From an uncultured Faecalibacterium sp. (lineage in GTDB: Bacteria > Bacillota > Clostridia > Oscillospirales > Ruminococcaceae): a stretch of 64,000 nucleotides of DNA. Location of the stretch: the NCBI GenBank assembly GCA_934561555.1, contig CAKTGQ010000001.1:156509-220508 (forward strand), read 5' to 3'. The stretch's first letter is position 1; each line of letters starts with the position of its first letter. Shown here piece by piece: positions 1 to 8,643 of this stretch. A model generated the notes under the pieces. That model searched no databases. It had not been told where the DNA came from and saw only the letters and a list, made by a program, of their open reading frames with translations. The translations under genes were made by a program, and so were the position numbers.

Positions 1-348
1 CTGGCAGTTCTTGATGATGGCAGGCTTGCTATCTGCAAAGTCAGGATCAAGTTCTATGCCTATGGCATCAAATTTTTCCTCCTCACTAGGGCAAACCGTT
101 CCGTCTGCCGCCATGAGATAGTAGATGATTTGAAGCGCATTTCGAGTGGCAATGCGTTTCACCTCTGCGGCGGCCTTTTCCGGTTCAGTTGCTGCAATTA
201 TCTTCTTTGTGGTCGCTGCTTTCTGCGCATCAACCTTTTTCTTTGCGTCTGCTGCCACATCCTGTGCAGCCAGCTTAGCCGCCTTGGCTGCATCGGAAGC
301 TTTTTGCCAAACTCCTGCAAGCCCTGCTCCAATTTTCTTTTTATCCAT
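1..348 (-). CDS. TerB-like domain protein, 3' end cut by window edge
   Basis: The reading frame opens with ATG at 348 and stays open to base 1, giving 116 residues without a stop. The first 65 residues are Lys/Ala-rich and probably helical (starting MDKKKIGAGLAGVWQKASDA). Then comes an acidic stretch, LQIIYYLMAADGTVCPSEEE, that resembles the hydrophobic-helix plus acidic DG signature of TerB-fold domains, which are linked to tellurite and other stress modules. Fifteen bases separate it from the stop of the upstream 528-residue gene, so the two are probably co-transcribed. The C-terminus lies outside the window. The TerB assignment rests on one short motif and is tentative, but the frame itself looks real from its amino-acid composition and its spacing. 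Confidence 0.6.
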   Translation of the reverse strand, partial: MDKKKIGAGLAGVWQKASDAAKAAKLAAQDVAADAKKKVDAQKAATTKKIIAATEPEKAAAEVKRIATRNALQIIYYLMAADGTVCPSEEEKFDAIGIELDPDFADSKPAIIKNCQ

Positions 349-363
349 TTTTTCCAGCTTTCT

Positions 364-1950
364 CTACAGTACCAATGGAGCATCAGACTCCATCAGTGCA
401 TCAAATTCTTCCTGATTTGCAAACTGCGGCTTTCGTCCAAGCACCCTCTGGATGGTCACATTCCCTTGAATAACAAGATCAGGATTGCCGGTAGACAAGC
501 CTTGTTGCATCTCTGCAAAGCCAGACATAAAACCCTCAATATCCTCGGCGAGATAATTGCTGACCTTCAAATCCAGTTGCTCATTGAATTCCTGAAGCCG
601 CTCAAGGAACCGTACCGCCTTTGACTCCAAAAGGATCCTCTTTTCGTGGATGAGCTGCATCTCTTTTTTCTCGTTGGATACCTCACGCACAATGGAAAGA
701 GCAGCACGCCCAGCCCCCACATAATTGAACCGCGTAATGAAACGGCCTGAAAACAGGACCCAATTGCCGCCCGATTCGATGGCAGCGTGAAGCACTGCAT
801 CGCCGGTGTCGGCTACGGTAAAGGTCATACTGGCAATGGTGAGCATCCGGTCAACGGTACGGCCATGGAAAGGAACGACGGCTTTCCAATTGATCTTATC
901 GATATCGCTCCAGCCTTGAACAGCCTCTCTGGACAGTTCTTTCGAAAGTTGTCGCAGAAGAAAAAACGCCCTGACAACACATTCGTTGATGATCACCGGC
1001 ACGGTCTGTTTTCCAAGCTGCATAGCGGCACCCACTTCGGTGCGAAAGTCAAATTTAAGGGGGATCAGGCTGCCGTTTGCGTCCCGTTCCCCCAGCAGCG
1101 TTCCGTTGAACAGCTTGGAGATATAAACAGAAAGTTCTTTATTCCCTTTTGTATCTTGCTTTTTGAATAAGGGGGTTGAAGAAAGTTCCTTCAAAAGCGA
1201 GACCAGCGGCCCCGGCAGCCCTGTGCCAAGGCTGCCTTTCCTAACAGAGCCGGAAGACCCGGCAACATCACTGACCATATGAAAGAACCAGTATACAACG
1301 CCACGCATAATCTTTTCAGGAAAGCTCTTTCCTATGAGATCAAGCGCATCCTCACCAAGCGGCACGCACTGAAATGCACCTGTGACATCAGTACCGTAAA
1401 CATTGCCTGTGAATTGCGTCAAAATAGAGCAAACCAAGCCTACTGGGGTCGGGTGGTGCGTAAAGTCACGGAGATGGTGCTGCAGCCCTCCCCCAAAAGC
1501 GGCAGTTACCTTGTCTGCCGCAATGGGAAACGCATCCTCCAGATGCTTTACAGCCTGCGCAAGATCGTTTCCGCCATAGCCCTGATATTTTGCGATCCTC
1601 AGCACCAGCTTTTCAATCTGCTGGTTTCCCCACTGATTGGCGTATTCAAGTGAGAATTCTCCGACAAACAAGCTATCCACTAAACCTGCAAGGACACCGC
1701 TTGTAATCGCAAGTGCGTAATCCGTCTTGTCAGCATGGCTAGTAAATCGTTCCAGTTCTTGATTTATATGATTTAATTCTGTGTTCAGGTGATCAGTGCC
1801 GGACACTTTGACTTTTACTTCAGCAGATATAACTTCCTCCGCATTAGCAGAATATGGTTCCATCGGCTTTATGAATTCTGGGAACTGGTTCGATGCATCC
1901 GCAGTCCGCCTGTCCAAGTCATGCACATAGAGTTCTGCGCCATCGGCCAT
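364..1950 (-). CDS. Unrecognised 528-residue protein with a Gly-rich hydrophobic segment
   Basis: I do not recognise the family. ATG at 1950 is preferred over an upstream in-frame codon at 1992 because AGGAAAGGGCG lies just before it and the 1992 start would run into the HTH remnant. Residues 40-75 are predicted coiled coil. Residues 79-97 form a Gly-rich hydrophobic segment (ITSGVLAGLVDSLFVG) that could insert into a membrane. Further hydrophobic, Gly-containing helices follow around residues 130-240 and 330-400, and the last 110 residues look helical and acidic. There is no signal peptide or catalytic motif I can name. Downstream is the TerB-like gene (15-base gap) and upstream an HTH remnant. 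Accessory or mobile origin is inferred from these neighbours. Confidence 0.7.
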   Translation of the reverse strand: MADGAELYVHDLDRRTADASNQFPEFIKPMEPYSANAEEVISAEVKVKVSGTDHLNTELNHINQELERFTSHADKTDYALAITSGVLAGLVDSLFVGEFSLEYANQWGNQQIEKLVLRIAKYQGYGGNDLAQAVKHLEDAFPIAADKVTAAFGGGLQHHLRDFTHHPTPVGLVCSILTQFTGNVYGTDVTGAFQCVPLGEDALDLIGKSFPEKIMRGVVYWFFHMVSDVAGSSGSVRKGSLGTGLPGPLVSLLKELSSTPLFKKQDTKGNKELSVYISKLFNGTLLGERDANGSLIPLKFDFRTEVGAAMQLGKQTVPVIINECVVRAFFLLRQLSKELSREAVQGWSDIDKINWKAVVPFHGRTVDRMLTIASMTFTVADTGDAVLHAAIESGGNWVLFSGRFITRFNYVGAGRAALSIVREVSNEKKEMQLIHEKRILLESKAVRFLERLQEFNEQLDLKVSNYLAEDIEGFMSGFAEMQQGLSTGNPDLVIQGNVTIQRVLGRKPQFANQEEFDALMESDAPLVL

Positions 1951-1954
1951 GTTG

Positions 1955-2146
1955 TCACGCCCTTTCCTTCTTCTGTCCTGTTTCAAATTCAATAATGTCG
2001 TTCAGGTTGCAGTTAAGTGAGGCGCATAACTTTTCCAACACGTTCACCCAGACATCCTCATTGCGCCTCAGTTTTTCCATTGCATTGGTACTGATTTCAA
2101 CCAAACGCGTCAGTTCAGTTTTGCAGCCTGCTGACCTATTGATGCT
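1955..2146 (-). pseudogene. 5'-truncated XRE-type HTH regulator remnant
   Basis: The translated frame carries the C-terminal two thirds of a small Cro/CI-type HTH protein: TELTRLVEISTNAMEKLRRN, followed by VLEKLCASLNCNLNDIIEF. This matches the recognition-helix and LexKLCxxLxCxxxDIIE pattern of the YozG-like HTH family of about 70 residues. The expected first 20 or so residues are missing: upstream in this frame are stops (TAA at 2149-2147, then TAG) and no plausible start codon. The stop TGA at 1957-1955 lies 4 bases before the ATG of the next gene, as in an intact regulator-target pair. It is most likely a truncated regulator left by insertion or deletion. An alternative is expression from an unusual start codon that I cannot see. 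Confidence 0.55.
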
Positions 2147-2259
2147 TTACTACTGCACCGTTTTTTGAAATCTTTACAGCAATAGTGTATCACACCAGAT
2201 TATAACTTCAAGATTTTCTTGATTTCAAATCATCTTTTCTGCCACACGATGTCGTTCCC

Positions 2260-2290
2260 CTAGCGCGTCCGCCAGTTCTACCACCTCGCC
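2260..2290 (-). other. tRNA-Leu 5'-half-like fragment
   Basis: On the minus strand the bases read GGCGAGGTGGTAGAACTGG then CGGACGCGCTAG. This follows the 5' acceptor strand and D-arm of bacterial tRNA-Leu (GCGAAGGTGG..GAA.TGG..GACGCGCTAG). The anticodon arm, variable arm and T-arm do not follow, so it cannot be a functional tRNA. It may be a relic of element integration or a chance resemblance inside an old coding segment (the same bases read GEVVELADALGE in one frame). Confidence 0.35.
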
Positions 2291-2364
2291 GTAACAGAGC
2301 CAACATCACCTCCACACTATGACTGTGAGGGAAGGGTCGCAAGGGAAAACGGCGGCAGAACAGC

Positions 2365-2401
2365 AAAAAACGGCACCCGCTTTTCAGCGAGTGCCGTTTT
2401 T
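2365..2401. terminator. Bidirectional intrinsic terminator downstream of groL
   Basis: AAAACGGCAC at 2367-2376 pairs perfectly with GTGCCGTTTT at 2391-2400, with A- and T-tracts on both sides. It sits 100 bases past the groL stop and probably ends the groSL transcript. Confidence 0.8.
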
Positions 2402-2500
2402 GTTACCCTATCATGCACTTAAATTTGGGGCGTAAGTTTGGCGTAAATCCGCTTTTTGCGCGCTCCAAAATCAAGGATTCATGCGGTTTTTGGGCCGTTA

Positions 2501-4162
<1,662 letters not shown>

Positions 4163-4186
4163 TCAATTGAAAAGGGAAATTCAGTT

Positions 4187-4474
4187 TCAGTCTTCCACAA
4201 CAGCCAGAATGTCGCTCTGGCGCACGATGGTGCACTCTTCGCCGTCCACCTTGACCTCGGTGCCGGAGTACTTGCTGGTGAGGACCTTGTCGCCGACCTT
4301 GACGGTCATCTTGATTTCCTTGCCGTCCACGACACCGCCGGGGCCGACAGCAATGACCTGTGCCACCTGCGGCTTCTCTTTTGCGCTGCCGGTCAGGATC
4401 AGGCCACCCTTGGTGGTCTCCTCAACTTCAACAGTCTTAATGACAACACGGTCTGCAAGAGGAATGATCTTCAT
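4187..4474 (-). CDS. groS: Co-chaperonin GroES
   Basis: This is the heptameric lid of the GroEL chamber. Its 95 residues are the full family length. It starts MKIIPLADRVVIKTVEVEE, has the mobile loop around residues 20-35 with the GGLILTG signature, and contains a canonical EVKVDGEE..IVRQSDILAV C-terminus. It is the first gene of the groSL operon. The leader holds a perfect CIRCE site, so HrcA repression is expected. GGAGGGC precedes the ATG. Confidence 0.98.
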   Translation of the reverse strand: MKIIPLADRVVIKTVEVEETTKGGLILTGSAKEKPQVAQVIAVGPGGVVDGKEIKMTVKVGDKVLTSKYSGTEVKVDGEECTIVRQSDILAVVED

Positions 4475-4555
4475 AATTCTTGCCCTCCAATTATATTGAA
4501 TTTATTTGAAACTTTGTTGCGTCCTGCGGGGGCTTCGTGTATGCTCCGCAGTGGT

Positions 4556-4582
4556 TTAGCACTCCTTTTCTCTGAGTGCTAA
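4556..4582 (-). promoter_or_regulatory. CIRCE operator (HrcA binding site)
   Basis: TTAGCACTC, nine bases, then GAGTGCTAA: an exact match to the CIRCE consensus with the standard 9-base spacer. It lies four bases downstream of the groS -10 box, so it covers the transcription start and forms a hairpin at the 5' end of the mRNA. Confidence 0.97.
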
Positions 4583-4586
4583 GTGT

Positions 4587-4615
4587 ATTGTACTCATCTT
4601 GCCCTGAAAAATCAA
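4587..4615 (-). promoter_or_regulatory. groSL promoter
   Basis: On the minus strand TTGATT (4615-4610), 17 bases, then TACAAT (4592-4587). This is a vegetative sigma-A promoter immediately upstream of CIRCE. Confidence 0.85.
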
Positions 4616-4835
4616 GGGGTTTTGCAATTTTTCTTTGTTAAGAATTTATGACGTTCTGTTTTTTCATCTTATCTACACTATATCACGCCCAAAATGTACG
4701 AATGGTGTACGTTCCGTCAGTTTTCTTATACTCTGACATACCAGTTCCCACTCTAGCCGTGCGCAAGGTATTCCCAGTAATCCATTAAAAAACCTCCTTG
4801 TTCTTTTTGTAATTAGATTCTCTTCTTCAAACCCG
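4616..4835. other. AT-rich intergenic DNA with minus-strand micro-frames
   Basis: No gene of normal size is present. Minus-strand micro-frames occur: ten codons at 4753-4785 (MDYWEYLAHG) behind a perfect AAGGAGG with 7-base spacing, and an 18-codon frame (MSEYKKTDGTYTIRTFWA) upstream of that. They may be the decayed start of a mobile-element gene or leader peptides. Confidence 0.35.
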
Positions 4836-4865
4836 TTGCTTTTATATCACATAACGTGCTATACT
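4836..4865 (+). promoter_or_regulatory. Promoter for zinc-ribbon / secreted protein pair
   Basis: TTGCTT (4836-4841), 18 bases, TATACT (4860-4865). It lies 64 bases ahead of the 49-codon gene. Confidence 0.6.
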
Positions 4866-4929
4866 GACCTTAGTTTCCATTTTTACTGTAAGGACTCGAA
4901 TCATTCACAAGAAACGAAAGGAGCACATC

Positions 4930-5079
4930 ATGGCAAACTACTGTATTAACTGCGGCGAACCACTTCGGAATGCACCTTATACCCAACCTTGGGAAGACGG
5001 CGATAACGAAGAAGGCTACTGGACTTGCCCTTCCTGCGGCGCAGAAAATATCGATTGGGCAAGTGCAGATGACGATTAA
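4930..5079 (+). CDS. Small zinc-ribbon protein, 49 residues
   Basis: ATG at 4930 follows GAAAGGAGC at ideal spacing. The product is acidic and carries two CxxC knuckles, CINCGEP near residue 5 and CPSCGAE near residue 36, the usual four-cysteine zinc site of a minimal zinc ribbon. It ends IDWASADDD. It is presumably cytoplasmic, since no signal or membrane segment is present. The stop at 5077-5079 is 15 bases before the secreted repeat protein, and both sit behind one promoter, so they form a two-gene unit. The function is unknown. Such micro zinc ribbons can act as adaptors, but nothing here proves this. Confidence 0.75.
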   Translation: MANYCINCGEPLRNAPYTQPWEDGDNEEGYWTCPSCGAENIDWASADDD

Positions 5080-5094
5080 GCGGAGGAACATGAT

Positions 5095-6066
5095 ATGAGG
5101 AAAAGAATCGGCGTTTTGCTCGCAACGCTTGTAATGCTCTTAGTATGTGCAATGCCTGCTTTTGCAGCAAACGGAAAACCGTCTGTTGAGTTGAGTTATT
5201 TCGTATTTTGGAAAAACTCTGTTGGTGGTGGCGAACCAACTCTTTATTTTAGAAACAATACCAATAAAGCTGTCAAATATTATGACTGGTATATAACACT
5301 TTACAATCGTGTTGGTGATCCAGTTAAAGACGAAATCACCAATAGTTCCACCATAAAATTGCGAGTAATTGGACCATCCAATCCAGAAACTCCAATCACC
5401 ACAGATACCACCGGTTTAAATAAACAAACCACAAAGTATTTCCCTCGAAAATATAAAGACACCGGAAAGAGCCTTGCTTATAACGGTGGGATTCGATCTG
5501 TTTATATTGATGAATATGGAAATTACTTTATTTTTGGAGATCCGGTTGGCGAGAGTTATTTTGACGGAGGTAAAGATGAGACCTGCATTTTTTTAACACC
5601 GGATGAAGTTCAAAACCGTACTTTTGAACAAAAAGTTGATTTTGGAGTGTGCTGGTACAACAGTGTTTGTGAATATGTCCGCCTTCAAAAAGTTGTTGTA
5701 ACGTATATGGACGGAACGACCGAGACTATTTCCGGTTCTAAAGCAGAAGCTAATCGCCTAAACACTGAACTGACAAATCGGTGGTTTGCTCTCGATGAAA
5801 CTAGCTACTACGCAGTGTATGACTACAACGAATATAAAGAACTAAACCCCGATCTTGCTGCAATTTATGGAGATAATCGGTATCTGTACTTCCAGCACTT
5901 TATTACATCAGGCATGAAGGAAGGCCGTCAGGGTGCAAAGTCTTTTAACCTCGCCGCATACAAAGCTAACAATCCTGATCTCGTCGCTCAATTTGGTGAT
6001 GATAACGTTAAATACTACGAACATTACCAATCATCCGGGTATAGCGAAGGTCGCAAAGCAACCTAA
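5095..6066 (+). CDS. Secreted protein with two C-terminal NPDLxxxxGD repeats
   Basis: 323 residues, ATG at 5095 behind GGAGG. Residues 1-25 are a classic Sec signal (MRKRIGVLLATLVMLLVCAM) with a likely AFA cleavage site before ANGK. The middle 200 residues are beta-rich and aromatic (YFRNNTNKAVKYYDWYITLY). It ends in two repeats of about 43 residues: NEYKELNPDLAAIYGD...FITSGMKEGRQG and AAYKANNPDLVAQFGD...YQSSGYSEGRKA. Repeats of this pattern occur in many secreted Firmicutes proteins and are thought to be surface or substrate binding; that is family knowledge recalled, not shown here. Codon use is clearly less GC-rich than the chromosome around it, suggesting recent transfer. A terminase remnant lies directly downstream. 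Confidence 0.85.
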   Translation: MRKRIGVLLATLVMLLVCAMPAFAANGKPSVELSYFVFWKNSVGGGEPTLYFRNNTNKAVKYYDWYITLYNRVGDPVKDEITNSSTIKLRVIGPSNPETPITTDTTGLNKQTTKYFPRKYKDTGKSLAYNGGIRSVYIDEYGNYFIFGDPVGESYFDGGKDETCIFLTPDEVQNRTFEQKVDFGVCWYNSVCEYVRLQKVVVTYMDGTTETISGSKAEANRLNTELTNRWFALDETSYYAVYDYNEYKELNPDLAAIYGDNRYLYFQHFITSGMKEGRQGAKSFNLAAYKANNPDLVAQFGDDNVKYYEHYQSSGYSEGRKAT

Positions 6067-6288
6067 TCACTCAAACGCATCCCTGTTCAGCTTATAAGCC
6101 ACATACGCATCCATCATAGCGGCAACCGCATCGATCTTCTGATCATACCTCTGTTTCAGAAGCTTGCGGTTGCCGTTTGTGTCTTCCAGCGTAATGCAGT
6201 TGCCCATGCCTGTGTGCACTGTTCGTATCCCCCATATCAAGAACACTCCGCTGAACGGCTCCTTTGTTGACCGGCGCAGTATAACGCA
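6067..6288 (-). pseudogene. 3' remnant of a phage terminase large subunit
   Basis: The minus frame ending at 6067 reads GNRKLLKQRYDQKIDAVAA followed by MMDAYVAYKLNRDAFE and a stop. This is the typical last helix of phage TerL proteins (…KIDxVAAxxDAYVAYKLNxD). Upstream the frame is closed by stops at 6289-6291 and 6298-6300 and the ATPase and nuclease domains are absent, so only the tail survives. It abuts the stop of the secreted repeat protein (6066), indicating prophage-derived DNA at this locus. Confidence 0.6.
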
Positions 6289-6335
6289 TCATACGCCCTA
6301 TCACACACCCTGCCACGCAAAAAAGCAGCGTGTTC

Positions 6336-6364
6336 TTGACAGAACGCGCCACCTTTTTTATACT
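6336..6364 (+). promoter_or_regulatory. Promoter for acyltransferase gene
   Basis: TTGACA (6336-6341), 17 bases, TATACT (6359-6364). Transcription would begin near 6371, which rules out the in-frame ATG at 6330 and supports the GTG at 6420 as start. Confidence 0.85.
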
Positions 6365-6419
6365 TATAACACTCGCAAAAAACACAGCTGCCGCGCTTTG
6401 CGGCAGAACGGAGGATACT

Positions 6420-7502
6420 GTGGCAGACAAAAAGCTGATCTCATCTTTGCAGGGGCTTCGGGCGGTTGCATTTATGTGCGTGGTTCTCTCCCATTGCGGA
6501 GCTCCGTGGCTGGGGCCGTGGGCGATTACGGTATTCGTGGCACTGTCCGGTTTCCTGATGACCTGTAACTATTACGACCGCCCGCGCACAGCACCGGGGC
6601 TGCGGTCTGCCGTAGCCTTTTCCCTACAAAAAATACGCAAGCTGTATCCGCTGCACCTTATTATGATGGCTGCCGCGCTGTTATTTGTGCTAAAGGGGCT
6701 TTTAGCGCAGCCCTCTGCCCGTGGGATGCTTTCCTGTGCGGCGCAGCTTGTGGTAAGCATTTTTCTGCTGCAAACCTGGATCCCTTCCAGCCGTTTCTGG
6801 TTCTGCCTGAACGGAGTAGCGTGGTATCTTTCGGTGCAGGCTTTTCTGTATGCTATTTTCCCCCCGCTTCTCGCCGCGCTGAAAAAGGCTGATGCCCGCA
6901 GACTGCACTGCATTGCCGCGGCGATTTTCTGCGCACAGTGCCTTGCGTCCTTTGTTTTCTGGAAAGCCGGGCTCAGCGGAAAGGCTGCATTTTATCTGAC
7001 CTACCTGTGCCCACTTTTCCGGGCGGGAGATTTTACCATCAGCTGCTGCATGGGCTGCCTTTACCACAACCGCAAACAGGAGAGCACGCTGCCGCGCGGT
7101 GTTTTCTCCCTTCTGGAACTGGCCACTGTACTGCTTGCGGGCGTCTGCCTTTTTATCGCCGCCAAGCAGGTGGGGGTTCTGGGTGCGGTAGCCTTCCGGT
7201 ACAATGTGCTGTTCACCCCTTCTGCGGTGCTGCTGATCTGGCTGCTCGCCGTGAGCAAGGGGGTCATTTCCCGGCTGCTTTCCACAAAGCCGTTTTTGTG
7301 GCTGGCCGGGCTGTCCCCTTACGGCTTTCTGATCCATCAGGTGCTGATCCGGTATATGGAGTGGTTCGCGGACAAGCTTTGCCTTACAGTGCAGCCTTTG
7401 GTCTGGGCCCTGACCGTATATCTGCTCACCCTCTGCCTGAGCAGCTTTTACAAGGCACTGGAACGCCGGGTGCGGCAGTGTAATACCAAAGCTGCCACCT
7501 AA
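6420..7502 (+). CDS. Acyltransferase 3 family membrane protein
   Basis: This is an integral membrane O-acyltransferase of the OafA/WecH/YrhL type that would transfer acetyl or similar groups onto cell-surface glycans. GTG at 6420 is chosen because CGGAGG precedes it and a TTGACA-17-TATACT promoter maps inside the longer frame. The 360 residues begin VADKKLISSLQGLRAVAFMC; the LxGLRAxAxxxVxxxH pattern with SHCG is the family's N-terminal signature including the essential His near residue 24, and FVALSGFLM follows near 40. About ten hydrophobic helices are visible to the C-terminus. It stands alone, with its own promoter and a terminator at 7515-7550. The substrate cannot be told from sequence. 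Confidence 0.88.
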   Translation: MADKKLISSLQGLRAVAFMCVVLSHCGAPWLGPWAITVFVALSGFLMTCNYYDRPRTAPGLRSAVAFSLQKIRKLYPLHLIMMAAALLFVLKGLLAQPSARGMLSCAAQLVVSIFLLQTWIPSSRFWFCLNGVAWYLSVQAFLYAIFPPLLAALKKADARRLHCIAAAIFCAQCLASFVFWKAGLSGKAAFYLTYLCPLFRAGDFTISCCMGCLYHNRKQESTLPRGVFSLLELATVLLAGVCLFIAAKQVGVLGAVAFRYNVLFTPSAVLLIWLLAVSKGVISRLLSTKPFLWLAGLSPYGFLIHQVLIRYMEWFADKLCLTVQPLVWALTVYLLTLCLSSFYKALERRVRQCNTKAAT

Positions 7503-7514
7503 CAAGCAAAATTC

Positions 7515-7550
7515 AAGGCCGCTGCACGGAACAATGTGCAGCGGCCTTGT
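7515..7550. terminator. Bidirectional terminator between acyltransferase and lipid kinase genes
   Basis: A perfect 13-bp stem (7515-7527 with 7536-7548) around an 8-base loop, sitting between two convergent genes. Confidence 0.85.
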
Positions 7551-7572
7551 TTAGGTCTTATGGGTTATTCTT

Positions 7573-8556
7573 TTACTTCACAGCCGCTTTTTGGGCGGTA
7601 AAACGCTGGTAGGCGGGCTGCGGCAGCAGCACGCGGCCTGCCAGCGGCTGCACCTGTACCGACACCTGCTTGCAGGGGGCGCACTCACCGTCCACGGTGG
7701 CAATGATCGGTCCGCGGCCATCTGCTGCACGCAGACTGACCGATTTTGCGCGGCGATAGATAAAGTATGGCTTTGCGGCCTCGGTCAGCTGGCCGTTTTG
7801 AAAGTGCTGGCCGTTTTTGTACAGCATCAGCAGCTTTGCAATGACCATGCGGCTGACCTTGCGCACGATGAACACATCCAGCCAGCCGTCATCCGGCTGC
7901 GCTTCCGGCCCTGCCATAAAACCGCCGCCATAGGCGCGGCCATTGCACACCGCGCACATCAGGCAGTCCACGGTCAGCACCTCGCCGTCAATGACGTACT
8001 CCACCCTGCGACCGATATGCCCGCACAGCTGTTGCGCGATGGACAGCGCATAGGCTGCTTCGCCGCCGCACAGCGGGATGCGCCGGAACTTGGGAATGCC
8101 GTAGGCCACCTGTGCATCCAGACCGGCGGCGCAGATGGTGGCAGAAAGCCCCAGACTGGTGCGCATCAGATCGATGGGCACTACCCCACCGGCCAGCTGG
8201 GCGTCCAGATCCAGAAACTCTTCCTTTGTACCGTAGGTGCGCAGAAAGTCGTTGCCGCTGCCATAAGGCAGACAGCCCACGGCGGTCTTATCAAAGCCGT
8301 GAGCACCGGTGAGCGCCTCGTTGAAGGTGCCGTCACCACCGGCGGTAAAAATGCGCAGCTCCACCCCGGCTTTCTGAGCAGCAGCGGCGGCAGCGCGGGA
8401 CAGCTCCCGGGCGTGACCTGCGTGGGTGGTGACGCGGATGGTGTAGTCCTCCGGGGCAAGCCCGGCACCGGCAGCCGCTGCCGCGATCTGCTGCGGCAGG
8501 GTGCGGGTACAGTCGGTCTTTCCGGCTGTGGGGTTCAGAAGAAACAGCGTATGCAT
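7573..8556 (-). CDS. YegS/BmrU-type lipid (diacylglycerol) kinase
   Basis: A soluble lipid kinase of the DAGK catalytic family, likely phosphorylating diacylglycerol or a related lipid with ATP at the membrane face. ATG at 8556 follows GGGAGGACC; the longer frame to 8622 would start upstream of the promoter. The 327 residues begin MHTLFLLNPTAGKTDCTR (nucleotide-binding LNPxAG motif), then GGDGTFNEAL near residue 70 (the GGDGT catalytic loop) and LPYGSGNDFLRTYG near 95. The C-terminal half is the beta-sandwich lid with IDGE and VDGE motifs. It is monocistronic with its own promoter (8590-8618). Its exact lipid substrate is not determinable. Confidence 0.9.
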   Translation of the reverse strand: MHTLFLLNPTAGKTDCTRTLPQQIAAAAAGAGLAPEDYTIRVTTHAGHARELSRAAAAAAQKAGVELRIFTAGGDGTFNEALTGAHGFDKTAVGCLPYGSGNDFLRTYGTKEEFLDLDAQLAGGVVPIDLMRTSLGLSATICAAGLDAQVAYGIPKFRRIPLCGGEAAYALSIAQQLCGHIGRRVEYVIDGEVLTVDCLMCAVCNGRAYGGGFMAGPEAQPDDGWLDVFIVRKVSRMVIAKLLMLYKNGQHFQNGQLTEAAKPYFIYRRAKSVSLRAADGRGPIIATVDGECAPCKQVSVQVQPLAGRVLLPQPAYQRFTAQKAAVK

Positions 8557-8589
8557 CGGGGTCCTCCCTGTTGTAACTCTATTTCCTCT

Positions 8590-8618
8590 ATAATAGTCGA
8601 AAACCGCGCCGGTTGCAA
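8590..8618 (-). promoter_or_regulatory. Promoter for lipid kinase gene
   Basis: Minus strand TTGCAA (8618-8613), 17 bases, TATTAT (8595-8590), 34 bases ahead of the chosen ATG. Confidence 0.7.
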
Positions 8619-8643
8619 GCAAAAACGCTATTTTGCTATTTTC

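Larger units (their letters stand above)
2147..2500. other. Non-coding junction between accessory DNA and groL
   Basis: No convincing gene lies here. From left to right it holds an AT-rich stretch, a tRNA-Leu-like fragment (2260-2290), a minus-strand 32-codon Arg/Gly-rich frame (2208-2306) whose GGAGG is too close to its ATG to be persuasive, a strong bidirectional terminator (2365-2401), and two near-tandem GGCGTAA repeats around 2430-2450. The minus frame ending at 2403 reads SGFTPNLRPKF, reminiscent of tyrosine-integrase tails, but it overlaps groL in another frame. Confidence 0.4.

Noticed and set aside
2260..2290. A functional tRNA-Leu
   Set aside because: Only the acceptor and D-arm half is recognisable; no anticodon, variable or T-arm follows.
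2208..2306. 32-codon Arg/Gly-rich frame after GGAGG
   Set aside because: Spacing between GGAGG and the ATG is only two bases, and the same DNA resembles a tRNA-Leu half; not reported as a gene.
6143..6430. 95-codon minus-strand frame overlapping the terminase remnant
   Set aside because: Out of frame with the TerL tail, with unconvincing composition and no ribosome site; it also covers the acyltransferase promoter.
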